From an uncultured Eubacteriales bacterium (lineage in GTDB: Bacteria; Bacillota; Clostridia; Oscillospirales; UBA644), in contig CAKSFN010000006.1 of NCBI GenBank assembly GCA_934454405.1, forward strand, positions 70,185 to 134,184: a stretch of DNA of 64,000 bases. Direction: 5' to 3'. Below the pieces are notes generated by a model. The model ran no database searches. It was not told the origin of the DNA and saw only the letters and a list, made by a program, of their open reading frames with translations. The translations under genes and the position numbers were made by a program. Position 1 is the stretch's first letter. The number at the start of each line of letters is the position of its first letter. Shown piece by piece: positions 6,164-15,521 of this stretch.

Positions 6164-7561
6164 ATGAAAAAAAAGATAATTCTTCTGGCTGTCTGCCTTT
6201 TCTCCGTCTTTGCGTTCTTCACCGCCTGCAACGGCGATAAGAATCCGACGGGAACCGGCACGGCGACCGGCGAAAAGGATTTCGGCGGCAGAAAGTTCTA
6301 TTTCCGCGGAACCGTCATAATCGCAGACCCCTCCGACGACGACCCCGACATAGATCCCGGCACGCTTCCTTATATGGAAAGCCGCGAGGACGAGGTTCTT
6401 TACAATCAGTGCCTTTATATCGAAAAAGCCTATAACTGCAAGATAATCCGTTCCGGCTTTTCCGAAAGCACGCAGACCTTCGCCACTATGTTCGCGTCGG
6501 GCGATATCGAAGCGGATTTCTGCTCCGCCACTTTCAGCGAGCTTCGCGACTATTTCAAGGCGGGCATTCTCTGCGATCTGGAAAAGCTTGAAAATCTTGA
6601 CGCCTCCGACGAGGAAAAATGGGGCATCGAGGCGAAACGTGACGCGACCCGCTACGGCGGCGTGCTTTACGGCTTCCCCGTAAAAGGCTCCATGTATACG
6701 CCGTTCGTTTCCGTTTACAGCGGCGCGCTTATCTATAACTACAAGCTTTACGACGAGTTCAATATAGGCACCACGCCCAAGGAAATGGTCGAGGCGGGCG
6801 ACTGGACGTTTGACACGTTCCTCAATCTTGTTCAGCGCTGTTCCGACCTTACCGCGCAAAGACCCGTTTACGGGCTTCAGAGCGCCTGCTCCCTCGAAGC
6901 ATCCGCCATCGACGCCAACGGCTCCAACATCATTATAAAAAGAAACGACAAATATATTTCCGGTCTCAGCTCCGACCCCGCCATCAACGCCCTTGAATGG
7001 GTCAGAAAAATGTATCAGACCGGTTGCGTCAGCGTTGACGGACGCGGAAATATAGACAACGACACCGCGGTTTTTGCGCTTAAAACTTCCGAAAACGCAA
7101 TAAACACAAAGTGCTCCACCGTTCACTGGGTTCAGTTCCCGAAGGGCCCCGACGCGACCGAGGCAACCAAGAACACGGGCGCGTATTTCGGTTACCACGA
7201 AAGGGGAACCTCCGTTTTCAAGCACGGCAACGACGCGCAGAGAGATGAGGACTCCGCGTTTATCCTCGACAAGCTTTTCGCTCCGACCGAGGAATGGGGC
7301 AAGACCGGCTACGACGACTATATGGCGCGTAATTTCTTCGACACCGTCGATGATTACGAGGTATATAAGAACACAAGCATAAATATGAACTATCAGTATG
7401 CGCTTGAGATCCTCGCGGACGAAAACTTCGGCAAGGAGTATCAGGATGTTATCGGCAGCGCCGTCGCGCCTTCCTTCACGGGCTCGATAAAGAACCAGCT
7501 TTCCTCGCTCGTAACCGCGATGAACGAAAAGATATGCAAACCGATGAACGAGGCAAAATAA
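6164..7561 (+). CDS. Extracellular solute-binding lipoprotein (ABC type, family 1-like)
   Basis: 465 residues. The N-terminus MKKKIILLAVCLFSVF with the lipobox FTAC (Cys22) marks a lipoprotein anchored outside the membrane. The rest has the layout of a family 1 sugar-binding protein: FATMFASGDIEADF, YGGVLYGFPVKGS, GDWTFDTFLNLVQRC and the C-terminal FTGSIKNQLSSLVTAMN. A ribosome site GGGAGG lies before the ATG, 16 bases after the hydrolase gene. No permease or ATPase gene is near, so it must use a transporter encoded elsewhere. Its operon partners suggest that the ligand is the substrate of the downstream enzymes. Confidence 0.8.
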   Translation: MKKKIILLAVCLFSVFAFFTACNGDKNPTGTGTATGEKDFGGRKFYFRGTVIIADPSDDDPDIDPGTLPYMESREDEVLYNQCLYIEKAYNCKIIRSGFSESTQTFATMFASGDIEADFCSATFSELRDYFKAGILCDLEKLENLDASDEEKWGIEAKRDATRYGGVLYGFPVKGSMYTPFVSVYSGALIYNYKLYDEFNIGTTPKEMVEAGDWTFDTFLNLVQRCSDLTAQRPVYGLQSACSLEASAIDANGSNIIIKRNDKYISGLSSDPAINALEWVRKMYQTGCVSVDGRGNIDNDTAVFALKTSENAINTKCSTVHWVQFPKGPDATEATKNTGAYFGYHERGTSVFKHGNDAQRDEDSAFILDKLFAPTEEWGKTGYDDYMARNFFDTVDDYEVYKNTSINMNYQYALEILADENFGKEYQDVIGSAVAPSFTGSIKNQLSSLVTAMNEKICKPMNEAK

Positions 7562-7573
7562 GAGGTGCGAGAT

Positions 7574-8659
7574 ATGAAAATAACGCTTTCTCCCGACTTT
7601 TTCGGGGAAAAGGAAAAAACTCTTTTCGAGTACGGAAAGATGAGCCTGTCGCTGTTCAGGTATTCGACGGGCATCTGCGGCATGACGCTCAAAAACGCGC
7701 GCGGTCACATCACCGTGCTTCCGTTCAAGGGCTTTCAGGTGTGGCGCGCCTGCTTTGACGAACATGAACTTGTTATGAAAACGCTGTTCGACGAGCCGAC
7801 GCAGAGCACCGAATACTGCAAGACTTACGGCGCGTTTCTTATCCATTGCGGACTTACCGCGATAGGCAACCCCGACTTTTCCGCCGGCGACGCGCATCCT
7901 CTTCACGCCGAGCTGCCCAATATCGGTTACGACAAGGCGTGGGCGGTCTGCGGCGAGGACGAAAAGGGCAGATATGTTGAGCTTTGCGGCTCCTGCCGTT
8001 ATGTTTTCGGCTTTGAGACGGGATACGAGTTCCGTCCGACCTACCGCTTGTATGAAAACGCTACTACGTTCGACGTGCATAACGAGATAGAAAACCTGCG
8101 CGGCTGCCGTCAGGAATATTCGTATATGTGCCACATGAACTTCCGCCCCGTTGACGGCTCAAAGCTCGTTTATTCCGCAAAGACGGAGAATATTTATCTG
8201 CACGAGCTTGTGCCCGACACGCTGACGGACGACGAGAAGAAGAAACTGAAAAACTGGTTCAAGGTTCTGAAAAAGGACATTCACGCGCACGATGCGATAG
8301 GCGGCAACGAACAGTTTTATCAGCCCGAGGTCGTGTTCACCGTCAGGTATGAATCGGACGAAGAGGGCAGAGGACACTGTATGCAGGTATTCCCGGACGG
8401 TTACGCGGGCTATGTTTCGCATCATCCGGCACAGCTGCCGTTCGGCGTTCGCTGGATAAGCCGCTTCCCGAACGAGGACGCCGTGGGTATGCTTCTTCCC
8501 GCGACGGGAGAGCATAACGGCCATGCGGACTGCGTGAAAAAGGGATATATCCGCTATATGGAGGCGGACGAGACCGTTAAGATTGACTTCACAACGGGAC
8601 TTTTGACCCCTGCCGAGGCGGACGCGATGAAAGAAAAGATCGCGAAAATGATAGGTTGA
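7574..8659 (+). CDS. DUF4432 family aldose-1-epimerase-like protein
   Basis: 361 residues; the ATG at 7574 is preferred to the GTG at 7565 because AGAGG ends 8 bases before it. The sequence has the galactose-mutarotase-like beta-sandwich pattern, with ITVLPFKGFQVWRA near the N-terminus, YGAFLIHCGLTAIGNP (His-Cys-Gly loop), HAELPNIGYDKAW, YMCHMNFRPVDGS and GVRWISRFPNEDAVGMLLPAT. These fit DUF4432, whose members are thought to bind sugars or sugar-like rings and act as epimerases or isomerases. It follows the lipoprotein gene by 12 bases and is cotranscribed. Activity is not established. Confidence 0.7.
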   Translation: MKITLSPDFFGEKEKTLFEYGKMSLSLFRYSTGICGMTLKNARGHITVLPFKGFQVWRACFDEHELVMKTLFDEPTQSTEYCKTYGAFLIHCGLTAIGNPDFSAGDAHPLHAELPNIGYDKAWAVCGEDEKGRYVELCGSCRYVFGFETGYEFRPTYRLYENATTFDVHNEIENLRGCRQEYSYMCHMNFRPVDGSKLVYSAKTENIYLHELVPDTLTDDEKKKLKNWFKVLKKDIHAHDAIGGNEQFYQPEVVFTVRYESDEEGRGHCMQVFPDGYAGYVSHHPAQLPFGVRWISRFPNEDAVGMLLPATGEHNGHADCVKKGYIRYMEADETVKIDFTTGLLTPAEADAMKEKIAKMIG

Positions 8660-8706
8660 GTTTATAATACATATTATATAAAAAGATATTCAAAGGAGAA
8701 AAAAAC

Positions 8707-9873
8707 ATGTCCAGAGTTTGTATTCCCGATTACGAATACGTTGAAAGACGCAAAAAATGCGTTGAGATGATGAAGGAGCAGAACCTTGACGTTATGATAG
8801 TCAACGGCACCGAGTCCGACTATGCCAATCCGCGTTACTTCTGCGGCTTCTGGCCTCTTTTTGAGAGAGTAGGCGTGGCTATCGCGGCAAACGGCAACGC
8901 CGCCGTTATGGTAGGTCCCGAATCCGTCATCTTTGCCGGCGACGTTTCGAGAATCAAGAACATTTATCCCTGCCTTTATTACAGAGAGGGTGCAAACCCG
9001 TCCTATCCCGAGATAAAGACGAACACCTACAACGACGTTATTGAAGATCTCGGCGTTAAGGGCAAGCATATCAGAATAGGTATCGGCGGTTATATGGAGA
9101 CCACCGTTGTTATGATGGACGGCCTTAAAGAGTGCTATCCCGAAGCGGAGATAGTAAACGCCGACAACATTATGGTTTCCCTGCGTCAGATCAAATCCGA
9201 AAACGAGATCGCCTGCATCCGCGAAGGTTTCAGAATCGCGCAGATCGCGACCGATGAGGTTGTAAAGGCGCTTCGTCCGGGTGTTACCGAGCTTCAGATG
9301 GTCGGCATCGCGCAGAAAGCGATTTACGAGAACGGCGCGGAATACGAAGGTCTTCCGATGTACGTATTCAGCGAAAAGAGCACTTCTCACGCCATTTCCA
9401 GACCCTCTTACAGAGTTATCAACAAGGGCGACATCGTTCAGCTCAACCTTTCCGCAAAAGTTGACGGATATTCTCCCGCGATCGGTATTCCCGTGGGTAT
9501 GGGCAAATATTCTCCCGAGAAGAAGGATCTTGTTGACTTCTGCCTTGAAGCGCACAAGTGGACGGAAAAACAGCTCAAAGCGGGCGTTCTTGCTTCCGAC
9601 ATCGCAAAAGGCTTCCTCAAATTCTTCGAGGATAACGGCAGAAGAGAAAACTACGTTTACGGTCCCTGCCACGGAACCGGCATCATCGAAGTTGAAGCGC
9701 CGTGGATGGAGACCACTTCCAATTACAGACTTCAGCCGAATATGACCTTCCAGGTAGACACCTTCGTTTCCGGTCCGACTTTCGGTCTTCGCTGGGAAAA
9801 GGGTATCGTAATAACCGAAAACGGCTTTGAGTCCAACTGCGACGAACTCAAATATATCGAACTTGATTTCTGA
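8707..9873 (+). CDS. Creatinase-like M24 (pita-bread fold) protein lacking metal ligands
   Basis: 388 residues, with AAAGGAG before the ATG. An N-terminal creatinase_N-like domain (1-150) is followed by an M24 domain. Positions that bind two metals in aminopeptidase P are N247, A258, H322 (CHGTG), D351 and E364, so three of the five usual Asp/Asp/His/Glu/Glu ligands have changed. Loss of metal with retention of His is what separates creatinase, a metal-free amidinohydrolase, from the peptidases. The next gene belongs to the creatininase family, which strengthens a C-N hydrolase reading. Whether the substrate is creatine itself or another guanidino, urea or cyclic compound cannot be told. Confidence 0.65.
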   Translation: MSRVCIPDYEYVERRKKCVEMMKEQNLDVMIVNGTESDYANPRYFCGFWPLFERVGVAIAANGNAAVMVGPESVIFAGDVSRIKNIYPCLYYREGANPSYPEIKTNTYNDVIEDLGVKGKHIRIGIGGYMETTVVMMDGLKECYPEAEIVNADNIMVSLRQIKSENEIACIREGFRIAQIATDEVVKALRPGVTELQMVGIAQKAIYENGAEYEGLPMYVFSEKSTSHAISRPSYRVINKGDIVQLNLSAKVDGYSPAIGIPVGMGKYSPEKKDLVDFCLEAHKWTEKQLKAGVLASDIAKGFLKFFEDNGRRENYVYGPCHGTGIIEVEAPWMETTSNYRLQPNMTFQVDTFVSGPTFGLRWEKGIVITENGFESNCDELKYIELDF

Positions 9874-9893
9874 CTTGAGGAGATGTTTGTTTT

Positions 9894-10631
9894 ATGAGAC
9901 TTGAATATATGATGACCGCCGACGTGCAGGAAGCGAAGGAGAAAAATCTTCCCGTTATCCTGCCTATCGGCACGATAGAATGGCACGGACCTCATTGCGC
10001 GCTCGGCTGCGACACGATGATCTGCCAGGGCTTTGCCGATAAAATTGCGGAGAGCAAAGAATGTGTTGTTTGCCCGCCCGTTTGGTACGGCGTCGCGTCT
10101 TATGCGGTAGGCGGCCCCGAAAACGGAACCGTTACCATCGACGTCGATGTTTACGAGAACTATATTTACGGTATTCTTAAATCAATGCTTTACGGCGGAT
10201 TCAAGAACATCTATATGCTCATTCATCACCAGTTTGAAGACGAAAACTATATGCCCATGACCCTCGCCTGCGCAAAAGCGGCGAAAAAACTCATCATGGA
10301 GTATATGGAGGACACCATGGGCAAAGGCTGGTGGGGTTCCAACAGTTTCTCTTCTTACTACGACAACCTCGGCACGGATTCCGACTTCCCGTTCGGTATG
10401 ATAAAGGTTTATTCCTGTATGTCTACCGCCGCGCAGCACGCCACGGGATACGACCACGCCGGCAAGTATGAGTCCAGCCTTCTCAAAGCGTTCTATCCGG
10501 ACGCGGTCAAGCTCGAAAGGCTTCCGCAGTCCGACGCGTGGTTCATTCAGAGCGCTTATGAGGCGTCTGCTGAACTCGGTCAGAAGATGATAGAGGTCTC
10601 CATGGTCGATCTGCTTAAAAGAATTAAGTAA
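9894..10631 (+). CDS. Creatininase-family amidohydrolase
   Basis: 245 residues, 20 bases after the M24 gene, with GAGG upstream. LPIGTIEWHGPHCALGCDT supplies the metal-binding E29, H31 and D40; LIHHQFEDEN (110-118) corresponds to the N-G-H-x-E motif with an altered spacing and retains His and Glu. The family includes creatinine amidohydrolase, the FAPy deformylase ArfB, MftE and 3-dehydro-inosose hydrolase, so ring opening of a cyclic amide or ketone is likely. It ends a five-gene operon and is followed by a strong terminator. Creatinine use is one possibility; inositol- or sugar-like ring opening fits the DUF4432 and propeller neighbours at least as well. Confidence 0.7.
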   Translation: MRLEYMMTADVQEAKEKNLPVILPIGTIEWHGPHCALGCDTMICQGFADKIAESKECVVCPPVWYGVASYAVGGPENGTVTIDVDVYENYIYGILKSMLYGGFKNIYMLIHHQFEDENYMPMTLACAKAAKKLIMEYMEDTMGKGWWGSNSFSSYYDNLGTDSDFPFGMIKVYSCMSTAAQHATGYDHAGKYESSLLKAFYPDAVKLERLPQSDAWFIQSAYEASAELGQKMIEVSMVDLLKRIK

Positions 10632-10645
10632 TTAAAAACCATATC

Positions 10646-10690
10646 AAAAGGGGTTGTAAAAAACGCAGGTTTTTTACAACCCCTTTTTGT
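10646..10690 (+). terminator. Intrinsic terminator, hairpin family copy 1
   Basis: AAAAGGGGTTGTAAAAAA pairs with TTTTTTACAACCCCTTTT around ACGCAGG. It belongs to a family of near-identical hairpins at 12051, 29011 and 34908; the GTT/AAC change here is compensated in both arms. Confidence 0.85.
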
Positions 10691-10768
10691 CGGGTCTGCA
10701 TACTGCCGCAAAGCGTCTCATATACGGGCAGCTTACGTATTAAAATATTGATTTTTGTCGTAATATAA

Positions 10769-10797
10769 TTGACTTACGGCGGTTTTGGTTGTATAAT
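10769..10797 (+). promoter_or_regulatory. Promoter of the metallophosphoesterase gene
   Basis: TTGACT (10769-10774), 17 bases, TATAAT (10792-10797), about 50 bases before the GTG start. Confidence 0.75.
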
Positions 10798-10847
10798 TAA
10801 CAATATATGACTGCGCCGTCACATCAGGACGGAAGGGAGAAAATCAA

Positions 10848-11984
10848 GTGTTCGTAGCTATATTCTGTATATTCTTTTTGATGATGTTTGCCGGCGCGTA
10901 TTGGCTTTCCGGCAGATGGCTTATGCTTGTCGGCGTGCCTTACAACACAAAGCGCTCCCGAATCGCCCGTTCCGTTCTCGGCGTCGCCGTGGTTATTCTC
11001 TGCGGAATCTGGCGCGCCGTCGTTATCGTTGTTCTGCACGTCATAGCGTTCGCGCTGCTCTGCGAGATCATCGCCGCGCTCGCGCGCCGTATCGGGCGGA
11101 CGCGTGGGAACAAAAAGCTTTATTCCTTCCTCCGCGTCGTCTACCGCAGCGCCGCGATACCGCTGCTTCTCACCGCCGCCGTGATGATCTACGGTATGGT
11201 GAATATGTGGAGCATCGTCAGAACCGACTATACCGTCGCGTCCCCCAAGCTGACGCGCGAATACCGGATAGTGCTTATGACGGACACCCATTTCGGCTCC
11301 GTACAGTCTCCCGAAGTGCTTGAATCGAAGATAGACGAGATAAACTCCCTCAACGCCGACGCCGTCGTTCTTTGCGGCGACATCGTGGACGAATCCACGA
11401 CGCGCGAACAGCTTGAAAGGGTCTTTGATATTTACAGCCGGCTGAAGAGCCGCTACGGCACTTTCTACACATACGGCAACCACGACAGACAGGAGTATAA
11501 CATCGAGAGCCGCCGTGCCTATACCGAGGAGGAGTTTGCCGAAACGGTGCGCTCACACGGAATTACGATATTGCAGGATTCTTCCGTTACCCTCGGCGAC
11601 GAACTCATTCTTGCCGGCAGGGAGGATAAGAGCCGGGGCGCCCGTCTTTCTTCCGCGGAGCTTCTCAGGAATGCCGACCGCTCCCGTTTTATCATAGTTT
11701 CCGACCATCAGCCCGTCGAAGCGGCGGAAAACAACGCGCAGGGCGCCGATCTTCAGCTTTCCGGCCATACCCACGCGGGACAGATCTACCCGTTCGGACT
11801 GCTTATAGAGCTTGTCGGAAAAATGAACTACGGCGAATACCGCCGCGGCAATCTCACCGCGATAGTATCTTCCGGCACGGCAGGCTGGGGCTTTCCGTTA
11901 CGCACCGAGGAGCATTGCGAATATGTTCTCATAACGCTGACGCCCGCGCAGCGGATGTCCGCGGATGCAAAACCGAATAATTAA
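10848..11984 (+). CDS. Membrane-anchored metallophosphoesterase (YkuE/YaeI type)
   Basis: 378 residues from a GTG preceded by GGAAGGGAG. The first 130 residues contain about four hydrophobic segments (3-22, 43-66, 67-85 and 105-125). The catalytic domain follows with the calcineurin-like motif set: MTDTHFG (Asp about 146), LCGDIVDE, TYGNHDRQ (about 210), VSDHQP and SGHTHAGQIYP (about 306). These residues bind a two-metal centre. Relatives with an N-terminal membrane part hydrolyse UDP-diacylglucosamine or undecaprenyl-type pyrophosphates or act on wall precursors; the substrate here is unknown. It is monocistronic and convergent with ftsH. Confidence 0.85.
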   Translation: MFVAIFCIFFLMMFAGAYWLSGRWLMLVGVPYNTKRSRIARSVLGVAVVILCGIWRAVVIVVLHVIAFALLCEIIAALARRIGRTRGNKKLYSFLRVVYRSAAIPLLLTAAVMIYGMVNMWSIVRTDYTVASPKLTREYRIVLMTDTHFGSVQSPEVLESKIDEINSLNADAVVLCGDIVDESTTREQLERVFDIYSRLKSRYGTFYTYGNHDRQEYNIESRRAYTEEEFAETVRSHGITILQDSSVTLGDELILAGREDKSRGARLSSAELLRNADRSRFIIVSDHQPVEAAENNAQGADLQLSGHTHAGQIYPFGLLIELVGKMNYGEYRRGNLTAIVSSGTAGWGFPLRTEEHCEYVLITLTPAQRMSADAKPNN

Positions 11985-12050
11985 GGGCGTGAAAAAACTC
12001 TGACCGTAGAAACGCCGAAAAATATAAAAAAGCATTCTGAAAGACGCGCA

Positions 12051-12095
12051 AAAAGGGGCTGTAAAAAAAACGCAAGTTTTTTTTACAGCCCGTTT
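12051..12095. terminator. Two-way intrinsic terminator, hairpin family copy 2
   Basis: AAGGGGCTGTAAAAAAAA pairs with TTTTTTTTACAGCCCGTT around CGCAAG. It lies between two converging genes, with A-runs and T-runs suited to both directions. Confidence 0.85.
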
Positions 12096-12112
12096 CTTTA
12101 TATTGCTTTGTG

Positions 12113-14092
12113 TCAATCGTCGGTATCGCCGTCAACGGGCTTTTCTTCGCCGTTTTCGGGCTGCGCCGCGGCTTCTCCGCCGTCGGAGACGGGATTTGCA
12201 TTCTCATCTTTGTTTTCGGGCTTTTTCGGCTCCGCCGCCGTCTTTTCGCCGTCAAGCGGTTCAAGCTCCTCGCCCTTCATAATCTTATCGAACTCTTCCG
12301 CGGAAAGCTTCTCACGCTCGATAAGATAATCGGAAACCTTAACAAGCTCCTGCTTGTGATCTTCGAGAATGGCTTTCGCGCGCGCGTAAGCCTCGTCGAT
12401 AAATCTCTTGATCTCCGCGTCTATCTTCGCCTCGGTCTCGTCGGAGCAGTTTCTCTGCGTTGTCAGGTCTCTGCCGAGGAACACCTGATCGTTGTCGCCG
12501 CCGAACGAGATCGCGCCGAGGTTCGACATACCGTATCTGGTAACCATATCGCGCGCAAGCGCCGTCGCTCTTTCTATATCGTTGGAAGCGCCCGTGCAGA
12601 TATCGTCAAGCACGACCTCCTCCGCAACGCGTCCGCCGAGAAGCCCGACAAGGTTGTCGAGAATCTCTTTTTTCGACATGTGCTGCTTGTCTTCCGAGGG
12701 AACGTAGTAGGTGTAGCCCGCCGCCATACCTCTCGGAATTATCGAGATCTCGTGAACGGGGTCTTTATTTTCAAGGAAATGCGAAACAACCGCGTGTCCC
12801 GCTTCGTGAACCGCCGTTATGCGCCTGTCCTTCGGGATCTTGACCGCCGATTTCTTTTCGATGCCGACGATAACTTTCAGTATCGCGTCGTCGATATCCT
12901 GCGCCGTAATTCTCGGATGCCGTCTTCTTGCGCAAAGCAGCGCGGATTCGTTCATAATGTTTTCGAGGTCGGCAGGGGAGAAGCCCGCCGTCGATTTTGC
13001 GACGTGGTTAAGGTTCACGTCGTCCGCAAGCGGCTTTTGCCTCGAATGTATTTTGAGTATTTCTTCTCTCGCTCTCACATCGGGCAGACGGATAACTATC
13101 TGTCTGTCAAATCTGCCGGGACGCAGCAGCGCGCTGTCCAGAATATCGGGTCTGTTCGTCGCCGCCATAACGATAACGCCTTCGTTTTTCTCAAAGCCGT
13201 CCATTTCAACAAGCAGCTGGTTCAGCGTCTGCTCTCTTTCGTCGTTGCCGCCGCCGAGACCCGCACCTCTCTGTCTGCCCACCGCGTCGATCTCGTCGAT
13301 GAAAACAATACACGGCGCGTTCTTCTTCGCCTGATCGAACGTGTCGCGAACACGGGAAGCGCCCACGCCCACATAAAGCTCAACAAAGTCCGAGCCGCTT
13401 ATCTGGAAGAACGGAACGCCCGCTTCTCCCGCCGTGGCTCTCGCCAGATAGGTCTTACCCGTTCCCGGGCTGCCGACCATCAGAATACCTCTCGGTATAC
13501 GCGCGCCGAGCTCGGTGAACCGCTTCGGGTTTTTGAGGAAATCAACAACCTCCGCAAGCTCCTCCTTTTCCTCGTCCGCGCCGGCAACGTCCTTGAACAT
13601 AACCTTCGATTTTGCCTCGTTGCCGAGCTTCAGCCGCGCCTTCGAAAAGCTCATCGCCTTTCCCGCACCGCCTCCGCCGCTCATCTGACCGAACATAAAG
13701 AAGCCGAAAACCGCAAGCATTATGATTATAAGCACGTACGGAATCGCGCTGACCCAAACCGGCGTCTGCGCCTGCGGAATCAGGTCGTATTCCATCCGCG
13801 GCTCTCCGGTCTCGGTATTTTTGATATACTGCTCAACGTCCTCGAGAAAGAGGCCTACGCTGTAAAGCGAATATTTTTCCTCGGTTTTTCCCTTAGCGTT
13901 GGGCTCTTTCAGCTTCAGCTTAAGAGTGGAGGCGTCAACGGTGAATGTTTCAACCTTGCCCTCTCTGAAATAGTTTATGATATCCGAATACTTGGTATCG
14001 CGTTTTGAATCTCCGCGCAAAAGCATAAGCACGAAAACGCCGATAAGTATTAATATAACGGCATAGACCGCCAAGTTTTTGAATTTTTTCAA
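12113..14092 (-). CDS. ftsH: ATP-dependent membrane zinc metalloprotease FtsH
   Basis: 659 residues. A transmembrane helix (8-26) and a periplasmic-type loop precede a second helix (about 125-145), then the AAA+ domain: Walker A GSPGTGKT (207-214), Walker B IVFIDEIDAVG, and the second region of homology ATNRPDILDSALLRPGRFDR. The peptidase domain carries HEAGH (429-433). FtsH degrades misassembled membrane proteins and some regulators. Length and motif order are normal. The tail is Glu/Lys/Pro-rich. It is downstream of tilS with no hpt gene between, unlike many Bacillota. A possible -10 box (TATAAT at 14194-14199, minus strand) suggests a separate promoter. Confidence 0.97.
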   Translation of the reverse strand: MKKFKNLAVYAVILILIGVFVLMLLRGDSKRDTKYSDIINYFREGKVETFTVDASTLKLKLKEPNAKGKTEEKYSLYSVGLFLEDVEQYIKNTETGEPRMEYDLIPQAQTPVWVSAIPYVLIIIMLAVFGFFMFGQMSGGGGAGKAMSFSKARLKLGNEAKSKVMFKDVAGADEEKEELAEVVDFLKNPKRFTELGARIPRGILMVGSPGTGKTYLARATAGEAGVPFFQISGSDFVELYVGVGASRVRDTFDQAKKNAPCIVFIDEIDAVGRQRGAGLGGGNDEREQTLNQLLVEMDGFEKNEGVIVMAATNRPDILDSALLRPGRFDRQIVIRLPDVRAREEILKIHSRQKPLADDVNLNHVAKSTAGFSPADLENIMNESALLCARRRHPRITAQDIDDAILKVIVGIEKKSAVKIPKDRRITAVHEAGHAVVSHFLENKDPVHEISIIPRGMAAGYTYYVPSEDKQHMSKKEILDNLVGLLGGRVAEEVVLDDICTGASNDIERATALARDMVTRYGMSNLGAISFGGDNDQVFLGRDLTTQRNCSDETEAKIDAEIKRFIDEAYARAKAILEDHKQELVKVSDYLIEREKLSAEEFDKIMKGEELEPLDGEKTAAEPKKPENKDENANPVSDGGEAAAQPENGEEKPVDGDTDD

Positions 14093-14219
14093 GCGGGTAA
14101 CTCTCCTTTATACGTTTTGCTCCGAACGCCTTTCGCCTTCGGGCATACCGACCGAACCGGCATCTGATTATTCATTATTTATGTTATACGAAAATTATAT
14201 ACTCTTTAAGACGTATTTA

Positions 14220-15521
14220 TTAAAATAAAGTGAAATCTGCCTTTAAGCCGTTTTCTTTTTCCGCAATGTCTGCCGATGTTCCGAAGCCGCAGACGTGCGC
14301 AACTCTTCCGTCGCAGACGAGAACGGGATTTACTTTCCGTTTTTCCGTCGGAACTTTCGCGTCCGAATAAAGCTTAAAAACGCTTTTCGTTCCCGCGCTT
14401 TCCCTGATCTTTATTCTGTCTCCGCTTCTCGCCGGTCTCGCTTCGAGCCGTCCGAGCAGCGAACGGGGAATTCTTCCTTTCGGGCTTTCCGTCAGCGTCA
14501 GAACCCCGACGCCCTCTATCACATTCTCGCCCTCTCTCAAAACAAGCGAATAATCCGCGCTTTTTCGGCTGTTTTTCAGAAAAACGACCTCCGAATAGCT
14601 CTTTTCCGCGGTTATCCCGTCCGTCAGGCTTATCCTCGCGTTTGTTTTGCCGTTTTTCACAAGGTCGCAAAGCGCGTCCGTCAGCGCGCGCGACAGCTTT
14701 TTTCCGCCCGTCGCGTCCTCGAATGCCCTGCGCAGACAATACCCCGAAAAAGCATAGCCGTTCTCTTTGAAATATTCAAGGGACAGCCCGTTTTCGGTTT
14801 TTGCCTCGCCGTACACCCTCCGCGCCGCCTCTTCGATAAGTCCGCTCTGTTCCCGTTCCGTGTTTATGAACCTCGCAACCGCCTCGTCGAACGACGGATT
14901 GAGTTTTCTGAGCAGCGGAATTATCTCATTTCTCAGCACGTTTCTGCGGCAGACAGGCTCGTCGTTCGTTTTGTCGTGCGCGTAAGGGATATTCTTTTCC
15001 CGACAGTATGCGACTATCTCTTTTTTGTCAAGGTCAAGCAGCGGTCTTGCAACGAGGTCGTCGCGCAGCAGAGGGATTCCGCAGGCACCGTTCAGCCCCG
15101 TTCCTCTGATAAGGTTGAGCAAAAAAGTTTCGACGTTGTCGTTTCTGTTATGCGCCGTGAAAATATGCGAATAGCCGAGTTTTTTTCTCAGCCCGTCCAG
15201 AAATTCATACCTTTTTTCTCTCGCGAAGGTTTCAATGGAAACGCCCTTCGGACAAAGCCCCCGTATATCTTCTTTCGCAGCGAAAACGCGAACGCCTCTG
15301 TCCTTGCAGAAAGCCTCGAGCGCCTTTTGCTCGTCATCCGCCTCCGCGCGCAGCCCGTGGTTGAAATGCCCGACCGCGAACGGGACGGGGGAGTGCTCGA
15401 TAAACCACGAAAGAAGCGTCATGGAATCGCTTCCGCCGGAAACGGCAAGCACCGCGCCCGAGCAATTCTCAAACATCCGCTCCCTCTCTGCGGTGCCGCG
15501 GATAACGTCGTCAACCGTCAT
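14220..15521 (-). CDS. tilS: tRNA(Ile)-lysidine synthetase TilS
   Basis: 433 residues from the ATG at 15521, which overlaps the dnaB stop as ATGA and is preceded by GGAGGGA; the longer frame upstream lies inside dnaB. The PP-loop SGGSDS (28-33) and VGHFNHGLR identify the ATP-pyrophosphatase domain; TAHNRNDNVETFLLNLIRGTG is the conserved core, and a TilS C-terminal domain ends the protein. The enzyme changes C34 of tRNA-Ile(CAU) to lysidine so that AUA is read as isoleucine, and it is essential. Translational coupling to dnaB is implied by the overlap. Confidence 0.95.
   Translation of the reverse strand: MTVDDVIRGTAERERMFENCSGAVLAVSGGSDSMTLLSWFIEHSPVPFAVGHFNHGLRAEADDEQKALEAFCKDRGVRVFAAKEDIRGLCPKGVSIETFAREKRYEFLDGLRKKLGYSHIFTAHNRNDNVETFLLNLIRGTGLNGACGIPLLRDDLVARPLLDLDKKEIVAYCREKNIPYAHDKTNDEPVCRRNVLRNEIIPLLRKLNPSFDEAVARFINTEREQSGLIEEAARRVYGEAKTENGLSLEYFKENGYAFSGYCLRRAFEDATGGKKLSRALTDALCDLVKNGKTNARISLTDGITAEKSYSEVVFLKNSRKSADYSLVLREGENVIEGVGVLTLTESPKGRIPRSLLGRLEARPARSGDRIKIRESAGTKSVFKLYSDAKVPTEKRKVNPVLVCDGRVAHVCGFGTSADIAEKENGLKADFTLF

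Noticed and set aside
9894..10631. Firm naming as creatinine amidohydrolase
   Set aside because: The family has several unrelated substrates and the H-x-E motif spacing is altered; kept at family level.
12110..14008. 632-codon open frame antisense to ftsH
   Set aside because: Its Arg/Val/Phe-rich composition is a codon-bias shadow of ftsH, whose motifs are all intact on the other strand.
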